In this document: one piece after another, positions 18,172 through 27,097 of the stretch
Layout of the letters: every line of letters begins with the position of its first letter
Position numbering within the stretch: the first letter of the stretch is position 1
Source of the DNA: Gallionella sp.
GTDB lineage: Bacteria > Pseudomonadota > Gammaproteobacteria > Burkholderiales > Gallionellaceae
Direction of reading: 5' to 3'
Assembly: GCA_028714895.1 (NCBI GenBank)
Contig: JAQTLM010000009.1
Location: forward strand, 45,188-109,187
Length of the DNA: 64,000 bases
Translations under genes and position numbers: made by a program
The notes under the pieces: model-generated
The model's database searches: none
What the model was told of the DNA's origin: nothing
The model's input: only the letters and a program-made list of their open reading frames with translations

Positions 18172-19443
18172 TCAACGCAAAGCCTGCTTGAATTCGTCGT
18201 GGAAGTGGTGAAAGGCGCTGTCGAGCAGTTGCACGGCGCCGTTGATGAGATGGCAACGGCCGCTGCCGGGCAGCATGGTGCAGAGATTCTCCAGCGTGGT
18301 CAGATCGGTCGCAGTGCCGCATCCGGTGTCGATCCGGTCCAGCAGCCGGCTCATGGTGGCGGTACCCACCTTGCACGAGTTGCATTGGCCGCATGAGGAA
18401 TGGGCGAAGAAGCGTTCATACTCGGCCACCCGTTTGACGATGCCGGTGCCCTCCGATATGACGATCATCGCGCCCGTGCCCAGGTTGGCGCCGCGCGCGC
18501 GCAGGGAATCGAAATCCATTGCCACGTCGAGATCGACGGGTGTCAGCAGGGTGCTCGAAGGCCCGCCGGTAAACACCGCCTTGAGCGGCTTGCCGGATAG
18601 CAGGCCGCCGCCATGGACATAGATGAGTTCACGCAGCGGCGTGCCCATCGGCAGCTCAAACACGCCGGGGCGCAGCACGTCGCCGCTCAGGGAATACAGT
18701 TTGGTGCCGGTGCTCGTGCCTTTGCCGAGGGCGCGGAACCATGCGGCTCCCTGCGCCACGATATGTGGCACGTTAGCGATGGTTTCGACATTGTTGATCA
18801 GGGTCGGGCAGCCGTGCACGCCCGATTGTGCCGGATAAGGCGGCTTGCCGCGCGGGAAGGGGAAGCGGCCCTCGACCCATTCCATGGATGCGGTCTCTTC
18901 GCCGCCGATATAGTGCCCGGAGCCAGGCAGCAGCTTGAGCTCCAGCGGGCTGCCGAGCGCGGTCGAGGCCTGTGCCAGCAGATCCGAGGCCTGCCATTGT
19001 TCGAGTGCCGACTTCATCGCCGCCAGCGAGCGACTCAAATCGGGATTGGTGTAGAACATGATGCGATTGGCGCCGATCGCCAGCGCCGCCACCACAGCCC
19101 CCTCGATCACTTGATGAGGCGTTTCTTCCAGCAACAGGCGATCCTTGAAGGTGCCGGGCTCGTCCTCGTTGCCGTTTACCACCAGATACTTGTCCGGTTT
19201 TGGCGCTTCGGCGGCAACCGCCTCCCACTTGCGCCAGGCCGGGAAACCGCTGCCGCCCAAGCCGCGCAACTCGGCGAGGCGTATTTCCTCGCGTACGGCA
19301 GCCGGGTCCTGTACGGCACGGGCCAGCGCTGCGCCGCCGCCAGAACTGCGCCAGCGAGCCATGTCGGCGCCGACGCGCCGCTCTGGATGAAGCAGCACCT
19401 GCGATGTCCCAACCTGGGGTGTTTCAATGATCAGCGGTTCCAT
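18172..19443 (-). CDS. NuoF-like NADH-binding flavin/[4Fe-4S] subunit
   Basis: A 423-residue protein like the 51-kDa subunit of complex I and of soluble NAD-linked hydrogenases and formate dehydrogenases. The FMN/NAD region reads LRGLGGSGFPAWRKWE and VVNGNEDEPGTFKDR. It is followed by YIGGEETASMEWVEG, an SLBB segment, and a [4Fe-4S] site at C351-C354-C357 with C388 (SSCGQCNSCK...NLC). No nuoE or other complex I gene is adjacent. Instead it overlaps the fumarate-reductase-like flavoprotein gene by 13 bases, so it probably delivers electrons between NAD(H) and that module. The NAD preference is inferred from the family. Confidence 0.85.
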   Translation of the reverse strand: MEPLIIETPQVGTSQVLLHPERRVGADMARWRSSGGGAALARAVQDPAAVREEIRLAELRGLGGSGFPAWRKWEAVAAEAPKPDKYLVVNGNEDEPGTFKDRLLLEETPHQVIEGAVVAALAIGANRIMFYTNPDLSRSLAAMKSALEQWQASDLLAQASTALGSPLELKLLPGSGHYIGGEETASMEWVEGRFPFPRGKPPYPAQSGVHGCPTLINNVETIANVPHIVAQGAAWFRALGKGTSTGTKLYSLSGDVLRPGVFELPMGTPLRELIYVHGGGLLSGKPLKAVFTGGPSSTLLTPVDLDVAMDFDSLRARGANLGTGAMIVISEGTGIVKRVAEYERFFAHSSCGQCNSCKVGTATMSRLLDRIDTGCGTATDLTTLENLCTMLPGSGRCHLINGAVQLLDSAFHHFHDEFKQALR

Positions 19444-21023
19444 ACGCCTCCCGCTGCATAAGCCGGCAATACCTGCGGCGCCCGCTGCGTCATGGGCAGC
19501 CCGGCGAGGGTCAGGGCGCGGCGCAGATTGTTGACATGTTCAAGCGTAACTTTCTTGGGGCCGCGGTCGCGGTCAGTCGTGGCCGCAACGCCGGCGCGGC
19601 GTCCGAAGCTGATGATTTCGAGCAGGGCGTTGCCCATGAGGCGGTTGCGTCCGTGTATGCCTCCCGCTACCTCACCCACCGCGTACAGGCCGGGCACCGT
19701 GGTGGCGCCGTTGACGTCGATCACTGCACCGCCGTTCTGGTAGTGCAGGGTCGGATGTACCAGCAGGGGTTCGCGGCGCGGGTCGATGCCTGCAACATGG
19801 GTGCGCGTCATCAGGCTGGTAAATTGCTGCTCCAGTATGCCAGGATTGGCGCGTTCCAGACGCGGCGTGTCGAGCCACACGCCGGCGTGCTGTTCGTCAA
19901 CGCGGACTCCACGCCCCTCCCTGCATTCGCGCAGGATGGCGGCGCATACCACATCGCGCGGCTGGAGTTCATCGATGAAGCGGTGTCCGAGGCCGTTTAC
20001 CAGCAGGGCACCTGCTGCACGTACACCCTCGGTTACCAGCTTGCCCGCCAGATGGGACGGGTGTAGCAGACCTGTCGGGTGATACTGAAAGGAATCCAGT
20101 TCGCATAGGCGTGCGCCGATGCGGTACGCGAGCACCAAGCCATCGCCCGTTGCGCCGAGATGATTGGAGGTCGGAAAACCATTCAGGTGCAGCCGCCCGA
20201 GTCCCCCGGTTGCGAGGATGACGGAGCGGGTACGCACGATGCGCAACTGGCCGTCAATCAGCGAGGTGAGCACCGCGCCGACGCATTTCTGCCCGACTTC
20301 GTTGGACAGGAGTTCGACGGCGGGGCTTTGCTCCCAGACTTCGATGCTGCGATGCTGGATGACGGCCTCGCGCAGCACGCGCATCATTTCCAGGCCGGTA
20401 TAGTCGCGGCAATGGACGAGACGAGGAGTGCTCATGCCGCCCGCCCGCCGCGTGTGCAGGTCGCCGCTGGGAGTCTGGTCGAACTGCATGCCCTGGCTGA
20501 TCAGCCAGTGCAGTACTTCCGGGCCGTCTCCGGCCAAGGCGGAGACCAGCGCCGGATCGCCGGCATGGTGGCCACCGCGCAGGGTGTCCTGAATATGCCG
20601 CTGGATCGAGTCGTCCGGTTCGATGGCGGCCTGGATACCGCCTTCGGCCATGACCGTGTTGCTGTCACCGAGGCGCAGCTTGGTGGCCAGCAGGACGCGT
20701 GCGCCATTTTCGGCCGCTGCCAGCGCCGCCGCGCAGCCAGCGCCGCCGCCGCCGATTACCAGCACGTCGATATCGGTCACCGGGGTGCCGGCCAAGTCGG
20801 CCTCGTCGATGAATGCCTCGGCCTGCAGGAGTCCGGCCAGCTCGCGCTGGCAACTGTCGCCCGCGTTGGCTCCCACTGCCAGCTTGACCACGCTGTCGCG
20901 CAAGTGATCCGGGTGGTAGGTGTTGAGCAGCGTGTCGATATCGGTCAGCTCGGGTAGCGACCCGAGATCTGCGTCGATTCGGTAGCGAGCCAGAGCTTCG
21001 GCCAGAGGGATGCCATTACTCAT
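19431..21023 (-). CDS. Fumarate reductase/succinate dehydrogenase-type flavoprotein
   Basis: A 530-residue FAD protein of the fumarate reductase/L-aspartate oxidase superfamily. An unusual N-terminal extension of about 85 residues precedes the dinucleotide fold DVLVIGGGGAGC (GGGGAG at 91-96). Catalytic signatures follow: GDSNTVMAEGGIQAA, TRRAGGMSTPR, FQYHPTGLL, the proton-transfer arginine segment ELQPRDVV, and GRNRLMGNALLE. Its neighbours (an iron-sulfur protein and a NuoF-like subunit) and the kor genes point to a soluble fumarate reductase rather than aspartate oxidase. No membrane anchor gene is present. L-aspartate oxidase remains the main alternative on sequence alone. Confidence 0.82.
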   Translation of the reverse strand: MSNGIPLAEALARYRIDADLGSLPELTDIDTLLNTYHPDHLRDSVVKLAVGANAGDSCQRELAGLLQAEAFIDEADLAGTPVTDIDVLVIGGGGAGCAAALAAAENGARVLLATKLRLGDSNTVMAEGGIQAAIEPDDSIQRHIQDTLRGGHHAGDPALVSALAGDGPEVLHWLISQGMQFDQTPSGDLHTRRAGGMSTPRLVHCRDYTGLEMMRVLREAVIQHRSIEVWEQSPAVELLSNEVGQKCVGAVLTSLIDGQLRIVRTRSVILATGGLGRLHLNGFPTSNHLGATGDGLVLAYRIGARLCELDSFQYHPTGLLHPSHLAGKLVTEGVRAAGALLVNGLGHRFIDELQPRDVVCAAILRECREGRGVRVDEQHAGVWLDTPRLERANPGILEQQFTSLMTRTHVAGIDPRREPLLVHPTLHYQNGGAVIDVNGATTVPGLYAVGEVAGGIHGRNRLMGNALLEIISFGRRAGVAATTDRDRGPKKVTLEHVNNLRRALTLAGLPMTQRAPQVLPAYAAGGVWNR

Positions 21024-21057
21024 ATTTAATTAACCCTCGCCATTTTTAGCGGCCTTT

Positions 21058-21720
21058 TCATTTCTTGCTATCCTCATCCCGGCAAGTTTCCATGCGCTCT
21101 TGGCGCAACTCTTCCAGCCGGTGGATCAGGTTGGGCGGACGCAGGTGAAAATGAGCCGTTACGCGCCGGCTGAACAGGCCCACATGGGCAGGGGCAATCA
21201 GTTCGGGGCAGGCAGCATCGCATAATTCGCACATAACGCATTCAAAGAACGCCTCTCCCGCCTCGCGGTAGCGACCCGCAGCAGCCAGTGCAACACCGTT
21301 TTCGACGGTAATACCCTTGGGACATGCTTTGTCGCAGCCGTGACAATGCCGGCAGCGCGACGCTTCGGGAAAAATCTTGTGGAAACGCGCATGAATATCC
21401 CAGCCATCCTTGAAATCGCTGATTTTATAATGGTGCTGGGGCGCCGATGCCGGCGGCATAAATACGACCTCGATGCCGTCCTCGACGAAGGTCTGGCAGG
21501 CGAGGCCCACCGTCACTTCCTTGCCGCGCCGCAGCATGACGCGGCAGGAGCCGCATACTCCTTCAAGGCAGCCGACACTCGTCACCTGCGGCACACCACC
21601 GTGCCAGGCGGCCTCGACCAGCGACATGCCGGTATGCGCGTTGACGGCAAGGCCGTTGATGGTCAGGGCGACGTCTGGCGGTTGTCCGCTTTCGGTTGCC
21701 GTGGCATTGCTTGTTGTCAT
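21058..21720 (-). CDS. Iron-sulfur electron-transfer subunit (FrdB/SdhB-like)
   Basis: A 220-residue protein with an N-terminal [2Fe-2S] ferredoxin domain (C51, C56, C59, C75; GCLEGVCGSCR...ACQT) and two C-terminal four-cysteine sites: C123-C126-C129-C133 (CRHCHGCDKACP) and C161-C164-C167-C171 (CVMCELCDAAC). This is the layout of fumarate reductase/succinate dehydrogenase iron-sulfur subunits. The gene overlaps korB by four bases and precedes the flavoprotein by 34, so it likely relays electrons between the NuoF-like and flavin subunits. It could also accept electrons from ferredoxin. Confidence 0.87.
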   Translation of the reverse strand: MTTSNATATESGQPPDVALTINGLAVNAHTGMSLVEAAWHGGVPQVTSVGCLEGVCGSCRVMLRRGKEVTVGLACQTFVEDGIEVVFMPPASAPQHHYKISDFKDGWDIHARFHKIFPEASRCRHCHGCDKACPKGITVENGVALAAAGRYREAGEAFFECVMCELCDAACPELIAPAHVGLFSRRVTAHFHLRPPNLIHRLEELRQERMETCRDEDSKK

Positions 21721-22616
21721 GGACGCGCGAGGTCGATGATTTTTTTCAGGTCGTAATCCTTGTGCCCGCCGACACGTTTGACCAGTTCGGCCATGCGCTC
21801 GTGGAGGGCAGGGCGCTCAGACCTGTACAGCAACCCGGTGGGGATGCGGCCTGCCTGTTTTGCCGCATTGACCACTTGCATCGCGGCATTCCGGTCACTT
21901 ATGTCGTGGGTAGGGTCGACCTCATCGCAGGAATTCCTGAAGGATACTGCGGTGTCCAGATCGTTGAAAGACGGGCACTGGGAGAGCAGATTGATGAAGG
22001 CGAACCCTTTGTGCTCCATGCCCTCCTTGATCAGTTTCGCCCCCAGCTTGGCGTTGCCGGCAAACGCCTGTCCGACAAAAGTGGCGCCATAGGTGAGCAT
22101 GTACAGTATCGGATCCAGGGGCTCTTCCATGCCGCCATACGGGGTGACCGCGGCCTTCATTTCCTCGCGCGATGTGGGCGAGCATTGGCCCTTGGTCAAA
22201 CCGTAGACATGGTTGTCCATCAGGATGTAGGTGATGTTGATATTTTTGCGCGCCAGGTGCGGCATATGCCCGCCACCGATCGAGAAGCCGTCGCCGTCAC
22301 CGCCGCTAACCACCACGGCGAGGTCTGGGCGTGCCAGATGGACGCCTGTCGCCACCGGGCCGGCGCGGCCATGCAGGGTGTGCATCTTGTAGGAGTTGAC
22401 GAAGTAGGGCAGGCGCGAGGAGCAGCCGATTCCGGAAACGCTCACCAGATGGTTCGGGTCGACACCGAGTTCTGCAAGTGCGCGCAACAGCCCCGTCAGT
22501 ACGCCGTAGTGACCGCAGCCGGCGCACCAGAATGAAGGTGTTTTTTCATCCTTGTAATCCTTGGGTTTGAAATCTACCTTGTTGAAGTGCTGGTGCGGTT
22601 GAAGGATCGCGTTCAT
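21717..22616 (-). CDS. korB: 2-oxoglutarate:ferredoxin oxidoreductase beta subunit
   Basis: A 299-residue thiamine-diphosphate subunit. The cofactor signature GDGDGFSIGGGH begins at residue 106; the N-terminal FWCAGCGHYGV and the SGIGCSSRLPYF motif supply cluster cysteines. With KorA it makes a two-subunit enzyme that can carboxylate succinyl-CoA to 2-oxoglutarate using reduced ferredoxin. The four-base overlaps with korA and with the iron-sulfur gene show tight coupling. The exact 2-oxoacid is inferred from the fused alpha subunit and the reverse-TCA setting. Confidence 0.9.
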   Translation of the reverse strand: MNAILQPHQHFNKVDFKPKDYKDEKTPSFWCAGCGHYGVLTGLLRALAELGVDPNHLVSVSGIGCSSRLPYFVNSYKMHTLHGRAGPVATGVHLARPDLAVVVSGGDGDGFSIGGGHMPHLARKNINITYILMDNHVYGLTKGQCSPTSREEMKAAVTPYGGMEEPLDPILYMLTYGATFVGQAFAGNAKLGAKLIKEGMEHKGFAFINLLSQCPSFNDLDTAVSFRNSCDEVDPTHDISDRNAAMQVVNAAKQAGRIPTGLLYRSERPALHERMAELVKRVGGHKDYDLKKIIDLARP

Positions 22617-24334
22617 GCCAATATCTCCTTGACTTTGTTTACTATCATTTCAGGCGTGAAGGGCATTCCGCCGCAAATGGTGTAGGACTGGGGGCGCAGC
22701 GAAGTTTCTGCGCGCACGAAGTGGGCGAGCTGGCCCTGGAAGTTGACCTCCGGCAGCAACAGCCGCTTGCACGATGCGCCGAAGTCTTCGAACTGTTGCG
22801 CTGGCAAGGGGTTCAGCAGCTTGGGGTAAAAGCCCTTGACCTTGTATCCTTCGGCGCGCAGGCGCTGCAATGCTTCGCGCACCACGCCGATGGTGCTGCC
22901 CCAGGCAATCACGCCCAAGTCTGCCGCGCCATCGCCATCCACTTCCGTCGGGTCGACATCGTTGACCACGTTTTTGAGCTTGCGGAAACGTTTGTCCTGC
23001 ATGGCTTCATGGTTGGTCGACGTATAGCTGGGCAGGCCGCTCTCGTTGTGTTCGAGGCCGGTGGCGATGTGCAAGCCGCCGGGCGTACCGGGGTCGGCCA
23101 TCGGCGAAATACCGCTCTCGGTAAATTTGTAACGCTGGTATTCGCCTTCGCCGTTCCAGCGCTCGCGTTCCACCAGTTTATAGTTGGCCGGGTCCGGGTA
23201 GGGCACGTTCTGGGTCGAGAACGCCAGGGAGCCATCGGAAAGCAGCAGCACGGGGCATTGATATTTTTCAGCCAGATTGAATGCCACCACGGTCAAGTCG
23301 ATGCAGTCCTGGATGCTTTCCACGGACAGCACGATGCGCCCTGCATCGCCATGGCCGCCGTGTACCGCCATGAACAGGTCGGACTGTTCATGTTTGGTCG
23401 GCAATCCGGTGGAGGGGCCGCCGCGCTGCACGTCAACCACCACGCAAGGCAGTTCGGCCATGAACGCCATGCCCAGCATTTCGCCCATCAGCGCCAAGCC
23501 GGGGCCTGAAGTGGAGGTCATCGCCTTCTTGCCCGCATAGGAGGCACCAAGAACTTGGGAAATGGAGGCGATTTCGTCCTCGGCCTGGATCAGGGTGCCG
23601 CCGCGTTTTGGCAGATGTTTGGCTACGTAAATCGCGACTTCGGTCGCCGGGGTGATGGGGTAGGCGGAAAAGAAATCCAGCCCCGCAATCAGCGCACCGA
23701 GGCCGATGGCGTTATTACCGGACATCACGATGACTTCATTTTTCGACTTGGGTGTTCCGAGAGTCCATGTGTCGGTCTTCTTCAGTGCGGCTGCCAATTC
23801 GCGGCCGCGCTCCAATGCAGCCAGGTTCCCCTTGACTACGTCCTCGCCCTTGCGCGAGAACTTGGTGACGATCACTTCGCGCAGGGCTTCCACGGGGATG
23901 TTGAACAGCACCGACAGCGCGCCCATGGCCACCATGTTCTTGGCGCGCAGGTTGTTCATTTCCTTTGCCGTCTGGGTCATCGGGATGGGATAAGCGTGTA
24001 CGCCGGGCGGGATGTCGGGCGTGAAGTCGCTCGGGCTGTCGTAAACGATGGTGGTACCCGGCTTCAGAGAAGCGCGGTTCATGTTGTAGGCTTCGCCGTT
24101 GAAGGCGCAAAGGACATCGAAAGTGTCACCTTGGTTGTATAGCCGCTCGGTGCTGGCGCGTACCTGGTACATCGCGTAGCCGCCCTTGATCTCGGCGGGG
24201 AAGGTCTTGAAAGTGTAAACGTCGAGACCGGCGCGCGCGCAGGCTTGAGTAATGAAATCGCCAACCGAGATAACACCTTCGCCGCCTTCGCCGCCGATTC
24301 GGATGATCAGATCGTTTTTGGTTATGCCTTGCAT
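22613..24334 (-). CDS. korA: 2-oxoglutarate:ferredoxin oxidoreductase, fused gamma-alpha subunit
   Basis: A 573-residue subunit with the gamma domain at the N-terminus (IRIGGEGGEGVISVGDF, about 1-190) fused to the alpha domain (SGNNAIGLGALIAG, then FSAYPITPATE, about 200-573). This is the form used by two-subunit 2-oxoacid:ferredoxin oxidoreductases. QRGGPSTGLPTKHEQSD is the conserved alpha motif. It is the first gene of a probable nine-gene - strand operon. GAGGAG lies 7 bases before the ATG, and a possible promoter lies about 80 bases upstream. A branched-chain or pyruvate substrate cannot be excluded by eye. Confidence 0.9.
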   Translation of the reverse strand: MQGITKNDLIIRIGGEGGEGVISVGDFITQACARAGLDVYTFKTFPAEIKGGYAMYQVRASTERLYNQGDTFDVLCAFNGEAYNMNRASLKPGTTIVYDSPSDFTPDIPPGVHAYPIPMTQTAKEMNNLRAKNMVAMGALSVLFNIPVEALREVIVTKFSRKGEDVVKGNLAALERGRELAAALKKTDTWTLGTPKSKNEVIVMSGNNAIGLGALIAGLDFFSAYPITPATEVAIYVAKHLPKRGGTLIQAEDEIASISQVLGASYAGKKAMTSTSGPGLALMGEMLGMAFMAELPCVVVDVQRGGPSTGLPTKHEQSDLFMAVHGGHGDAGRIVLSVESIQDCIDLTVVAFNLAEKYQCPVLLLSDGSLAFSTQNVPYPDPANYKLVERERWNGEGEYQRYKFTESGISPMADPGTPGGLHIATGLEHNESGLPSYTSTNHEAMQDKRFRKLKNVVNDVDPTEVDGDGAADLGVIAWGSTIGVVREALQRLRAEGYKVKGFYPKLLNPLPAQQFEDFGASCKRLLLPEVNFQGQLAHFVRAETSLRPQSYTICGGMPFTPEMIVNKVKEILA

Positions 24335-24414
24335 CTACAACTCCTCAATAACACAGTGTTGGGGGAATATGCCGCCCGCAGGCTCAATCCTGACGGCTAC
24401 AGTAATAAAAAATA

Positions 24415-24444
24415 ATTGTACCAAATAAATGCCGCTGAAGTCAT
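24415..24444 (-). promoter_or_regulatory. Possible promoter of the kor operon
   Basis: On the - strand, ATGACT (24439-24444) and an extended -10 TGGTACAAT (TACAAT at 24415-24420) are 18 bases apart. The expected start is about 75 bases upstream of korA. Confidence 0.35.
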
Positions 24445-24624
24445 GCAAGTTTTGGAGGCGAATTAACTCAAGATAAAAGCTACCGGGTGCAGTCGAAAAG
24501 AAGAACTGTTGCCTCAGGGGAGCCTTGCCAGACCCCTGCCTTGGGAGGGTCAATGCGTTTCCGGATTTCCGCCAAGTGGCTGGCTACGCAAAAAATTCCT
24601 GCTCGGCCTCCACGCGTATCCGGA

Positions 24625-25176
24625 TTATATTTTGGACGCTCCCGGCAGGTGGTTCAGATAGTTGTTTTTCAGTTGGATGTAATGTTCGGCCGAGTATCTC
24701 AGGTGAGCGATTTCTTCAGGGGTCAACGCACGAACGGCCTTTGCGGGGCGGCCCACATACAGCATCCCGCTTTCCAGCACCTTGCCCGGCGAAACCAGGC
24801 TGCCTGCGCCGATCATCACATGGTCGGGAATAACGGCATCGTCCAGGATGATCGAACCCATCCCGATCAGGCACTCGTTGCCGATCGTGCAGCCGTGAAG
24901 AACGACGGAGTGCCCGACGGTCACATAGTCGCCGATCAGCAAAGGCGAGCCATCGGGCTTGCCCGGCGTCTTGTGGGAGACATGCCCCATGGTGAGATCC
25001 TGCACGTTGCTGCCCCGCCCGATCACGATGCGGTTCACGTCACCCCGCAACACCGCGTTGCACCAGATCGAGCTGTCAGTGCCGATGGTTACATCCCCGA
25101 TGATCTGGCCGGAGGCATGGACATAGACGCGCGCGCCGAGAGTTGGCATGGTGTCGAGATAAGCGGCTACAGGCAT
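24625..25176 (-). CDS. Gamma-carbonic-anhydrase-family protein
   Basis: A 183-residue left-handed beta-helix protein of the gamma-carbonic anhydrase/YrdA group. Hexapeptide repeats run through most of the chain. The zinc-ligand histidines are in place (H65/H68 in GHVSHKTP, H89 in VGHSVV, H94 in VLHG). It may hydrate CO2 to supply bicarbonate to pyruvate carboxylase and CO2 to the ferredoxin-dependent carboxylases, but many family members show no anhydrase activity. It lies on the - strand upstream of korA with a 290-base gap, so it is probably a separate transcript. Confidence 0.85.
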   Translation of the reverse strand: MPVAAYLDTMPTLGARVYVHASGQIIGDVTIGTDSSIWCNAVLRGDVNRIVIGRGSNVQDLTMGHVSHKTPGKPDGSPLLIGDYVTVGHSVVLHGCTIGNECLIGMGSIILDDAVIPDHVMIGAGSLVSPGKVLESGMLYVGRPAKAVRALTPEEIAHLRYSAEHYIQLKNNYLNHLPGASKI

Positions 25177-25278
25177 GAAGGCTCCACAAGAAAAACGATA
25201 AATTGGCGCTTAACGCGCCGGGCAGCATTTTAACCTTTTCAGAAGGGTGCTTCTATAAATTCAAAATCCTAAGCTAGA

Positions 25279-25351
25279 CAAGGCGCGAAAGAAATTTTAG
25301 TGCGCCGCATATGTTTGATATGTAAGCGTTAAAATTTCTTGAGCAACGCAG
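25279..25351. repeat. CAAGGCGC...GCAACGCAG repeat, copy A
   Basis: An imperfect palindromic element shared with 33019-33137, including the common core GCCGCATATG and the ends CAAGGCGCG and GCAACGCAG. It overlaps the 3' end of the amidase gene and supplies its last residues. Confidence 0.6.
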
Positions 25352-26547
25352 TATCGCGACGGAGTTTGGATTTGTAGAGGTACCCCGAAAACTTGGGCAG
25401 CCGCCAGGAGTTGGCCATCCTGACCTCGTGCGCCCATAAAGGATATTCCGATTGGGCAGCCGTCTTGTTCGATCAGCGGCATCGAGACTTGCGGCAGCCC
25501 GGCGACGGCAGCGATGCAGGTATGCCGCATCGTGTTGATACGGGAAGCCCTTGCTTCATCTATGGATCGGCCCTTTAATGGCGCGACACCGGGTGCGGTC
25601 GGGAAAACAATGATCGTGCCGGGGGAAATGATGTTTTCGATCTGGCTGATCAACTGCCTCCTGACCAGCCTTTTTTCCTCCATCTCGTCACGGGTGACGG
25701 AAGGTATTTTTTCCAGCCTGCCGCGTATCTCTTCGCCGAAGGTATCGAGGTTCTGGGAAATCCATGCGCCGTGCGCCTGATTCAGCTCCCACCACTGGAT
25801 GCTTCGCAGCACATCGATCCAGGTTGAAAAGTCGGGCTTGCCCAATTCAGCCTCGACGATCTCGACGGGCAACCTTGATGAGTTTTGAATACTGGATAGC
25901 CGTTGAATAAAAGCGTCGTACTTCGATGCGATGCTCGCGTCCTTGGTATCGAACAGGTCGCGCGCGATTACGAATCTATCGATCTTGAACTCCGGTATTT
26001 CGCTGCCGAGCAGCACGCTGCCCACTCTGGCCAGCATCTCCGGCGTTCGGGCGAACCAGCCGGCCACATCGAAACTGGGCGCCATCGGGTGCACGCCTTC
26101 CAGCGAAATCGCGCCATGCGTCGGGCGGAAACCGTAAATGCCGCAATACGATGCCGGTATGCGCATCGAGCCGGCGGTATCGGTGCCCAGCGCAAAATCC
26201 ACCAAGCCGCCGGCGACCGCTGATGCGGATCCGCTGGAAGAGCCGCCCGGAATCCTGTCAGGGCATTTGGGGTTTAACGGGGTGCCGTAGTGGACGTTTT
26301 CGCCATCAAGTGAAAACGCCATTTCATCCGAAATGGCCTTGCCGGTCAGGGTGGCGCCTTCGTTCAATAGCATTGCAACGGATGGCGCCGTTGACTGGGC
26401 TGCCGGATGCGTGTTTTTCCAGCGTGGATTCCCGGCGCCCGTCACAAATCCTTTGACATCGTAGAGCTCTTTTACCGCAAAGGTCAGCGATGAAAGCTTT
26501 CCTGCCCTGGTTGGCTCAACCGCCATCATTTCACCGGGTACAAGCAT
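25297..26547 (-). CDS. Amidase-signature-family hydrolase
   Basis: A 416-residue amidase-signature enzyme. The Ser-cisSer-Lys triad is visible as Lys26 (TFAVKELYD), Ser103 (PGGSSSGSA) and Ser127 (GTDTAGSMRIPAS). It is somewhat shorter than many members (450-500 residues). The last residues (TYQTYAAH) lie in a repeat shared with another intergenic region, suggesting the natural C-terminus was altered. The substrate is unknown, and no pathway partner is obvious among the neighbours. Confidence 0.85.
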   Translation of the reverse strand: MLVPGEMMAVEPTRAGKLSSLTFAVKELYDVKGFVTGAGNPRWKNTHPAAQSTAPSVAMLLNEGATLTGKAISDEMAFSLDGENVHYGTPLNPKCPDRIPGGSSSGSASAVAGGLVDFALGTDTAGSMRIPASYCGIYGFRPTHGAISLEGVHPMAPSFDVAGWFARTPEMLARVGSVLLGSEIPEFKIDRFVIARDLFDTKDASIASKYDAFIQRLSSIQNSSRLPVEIVEAELGKPDFSTWIDVLRSIQWWELNQAHGAWISQNLDTFGEEIRGRLEKIPSVTRDEMEEKRLVRRQLISQIENIISPGTIIVFPTAPGVAPLKGRSIDEARASRINTMRHTCIAAVAGLPQVSMPLIEQDGCPIGISFMGARGQDGQLLAAAQVFGVPLQIQTPSRYCVAQEILTLTYQTYAAH

Positions 26548-26893
26548 TGCATGTATCGACTGGTTTCATAAGCAGGTTCATTGGATGGGTTGTATCAAAA
26601 TTTCACGTGTGCCGTTCATTGATGCCAGTTATCGAGCCGAATGAGTCATTCAAGGTGTGAGTCAGGGGTTACCCGATTGCCGTTTATCTGAAAATCCGAC
26701 CGTTCATTCTGCCAATTTGCCAGTTATCCAAAGGCCTGACCATTCGTCCCATAGGCTTTGACCTTTATGTAATTGAATTTCAATATACGAACACGCAACA
26801 ACAAACCAAAGTGTCGAAGAACCAGGGTTTGAAGAGTAAAGGGAGCAAGAAGCAATTTTGCCGTTGGCAAAAGTAACATTGGAGGACTCGCAA
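26548..26893. other. Leader region of the small membrane-protein gene
   Basis: No gene longer than chance. It contains imperfect direct repeats (CCGTTCATT...GCCAGTTATC near 26612 and 26700), a weak promoter-like TTGACC-17-CAATAT (26758-26786), and a 7-bp hairpin TTTTGCC/GGCAAAA (26856-26872) just ahead of the ribosome site at 26881. Confidence 0.4.
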
Positions 26894-27031
26894 ATGACTA
26901 CCACAATTATCGGCGTCATCATCACCGCCTTGGCTATTGAGATAGACAAGCTAACGCAATACAGGCACTTCGGTCTCCCGCTGGTTGCCATCGTGGGCGT
27001 GTTGACTGTCATCGTCTCACTCATAATGTAA
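26894..27031 (+). CDS. Small single-span membrane protein
   Basis: A 45-residue frame starting MTTTIIGVIITALAIEIDK. GGAGG lies eight bases ahead, the best ribosome site in this neighbourhood. Two hydrophobic stretches (about 4-15 and 27-45) flank a short polar loop DKLTQYRHFG, so it may form one long or two short membrane helices. No family is recognised. It is a + strand singleton between two - strand genes. The strong ribosome site and a hairpin just upstream argue for a real, possibly regulated, small protein. Confidence 0.5.
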   Translation: MTTTIIGVIITALAIEIDKLTQYRHFGLPLVAIVGVLTVIVSLIM

Positions 27032-27097
27032 ACAGGGTGTGCTCGAATTCTCCCGTGCGGGTGACCGGCAATGATGCTTATTGCAGCGACGACATAT

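Noticed and set aside
26704..27024. A 106-codon - strand frame over the small membrane-protein gene
   Set aside because: No ribosome site and no family; the + strand 45-codon gene has a far better start signal.
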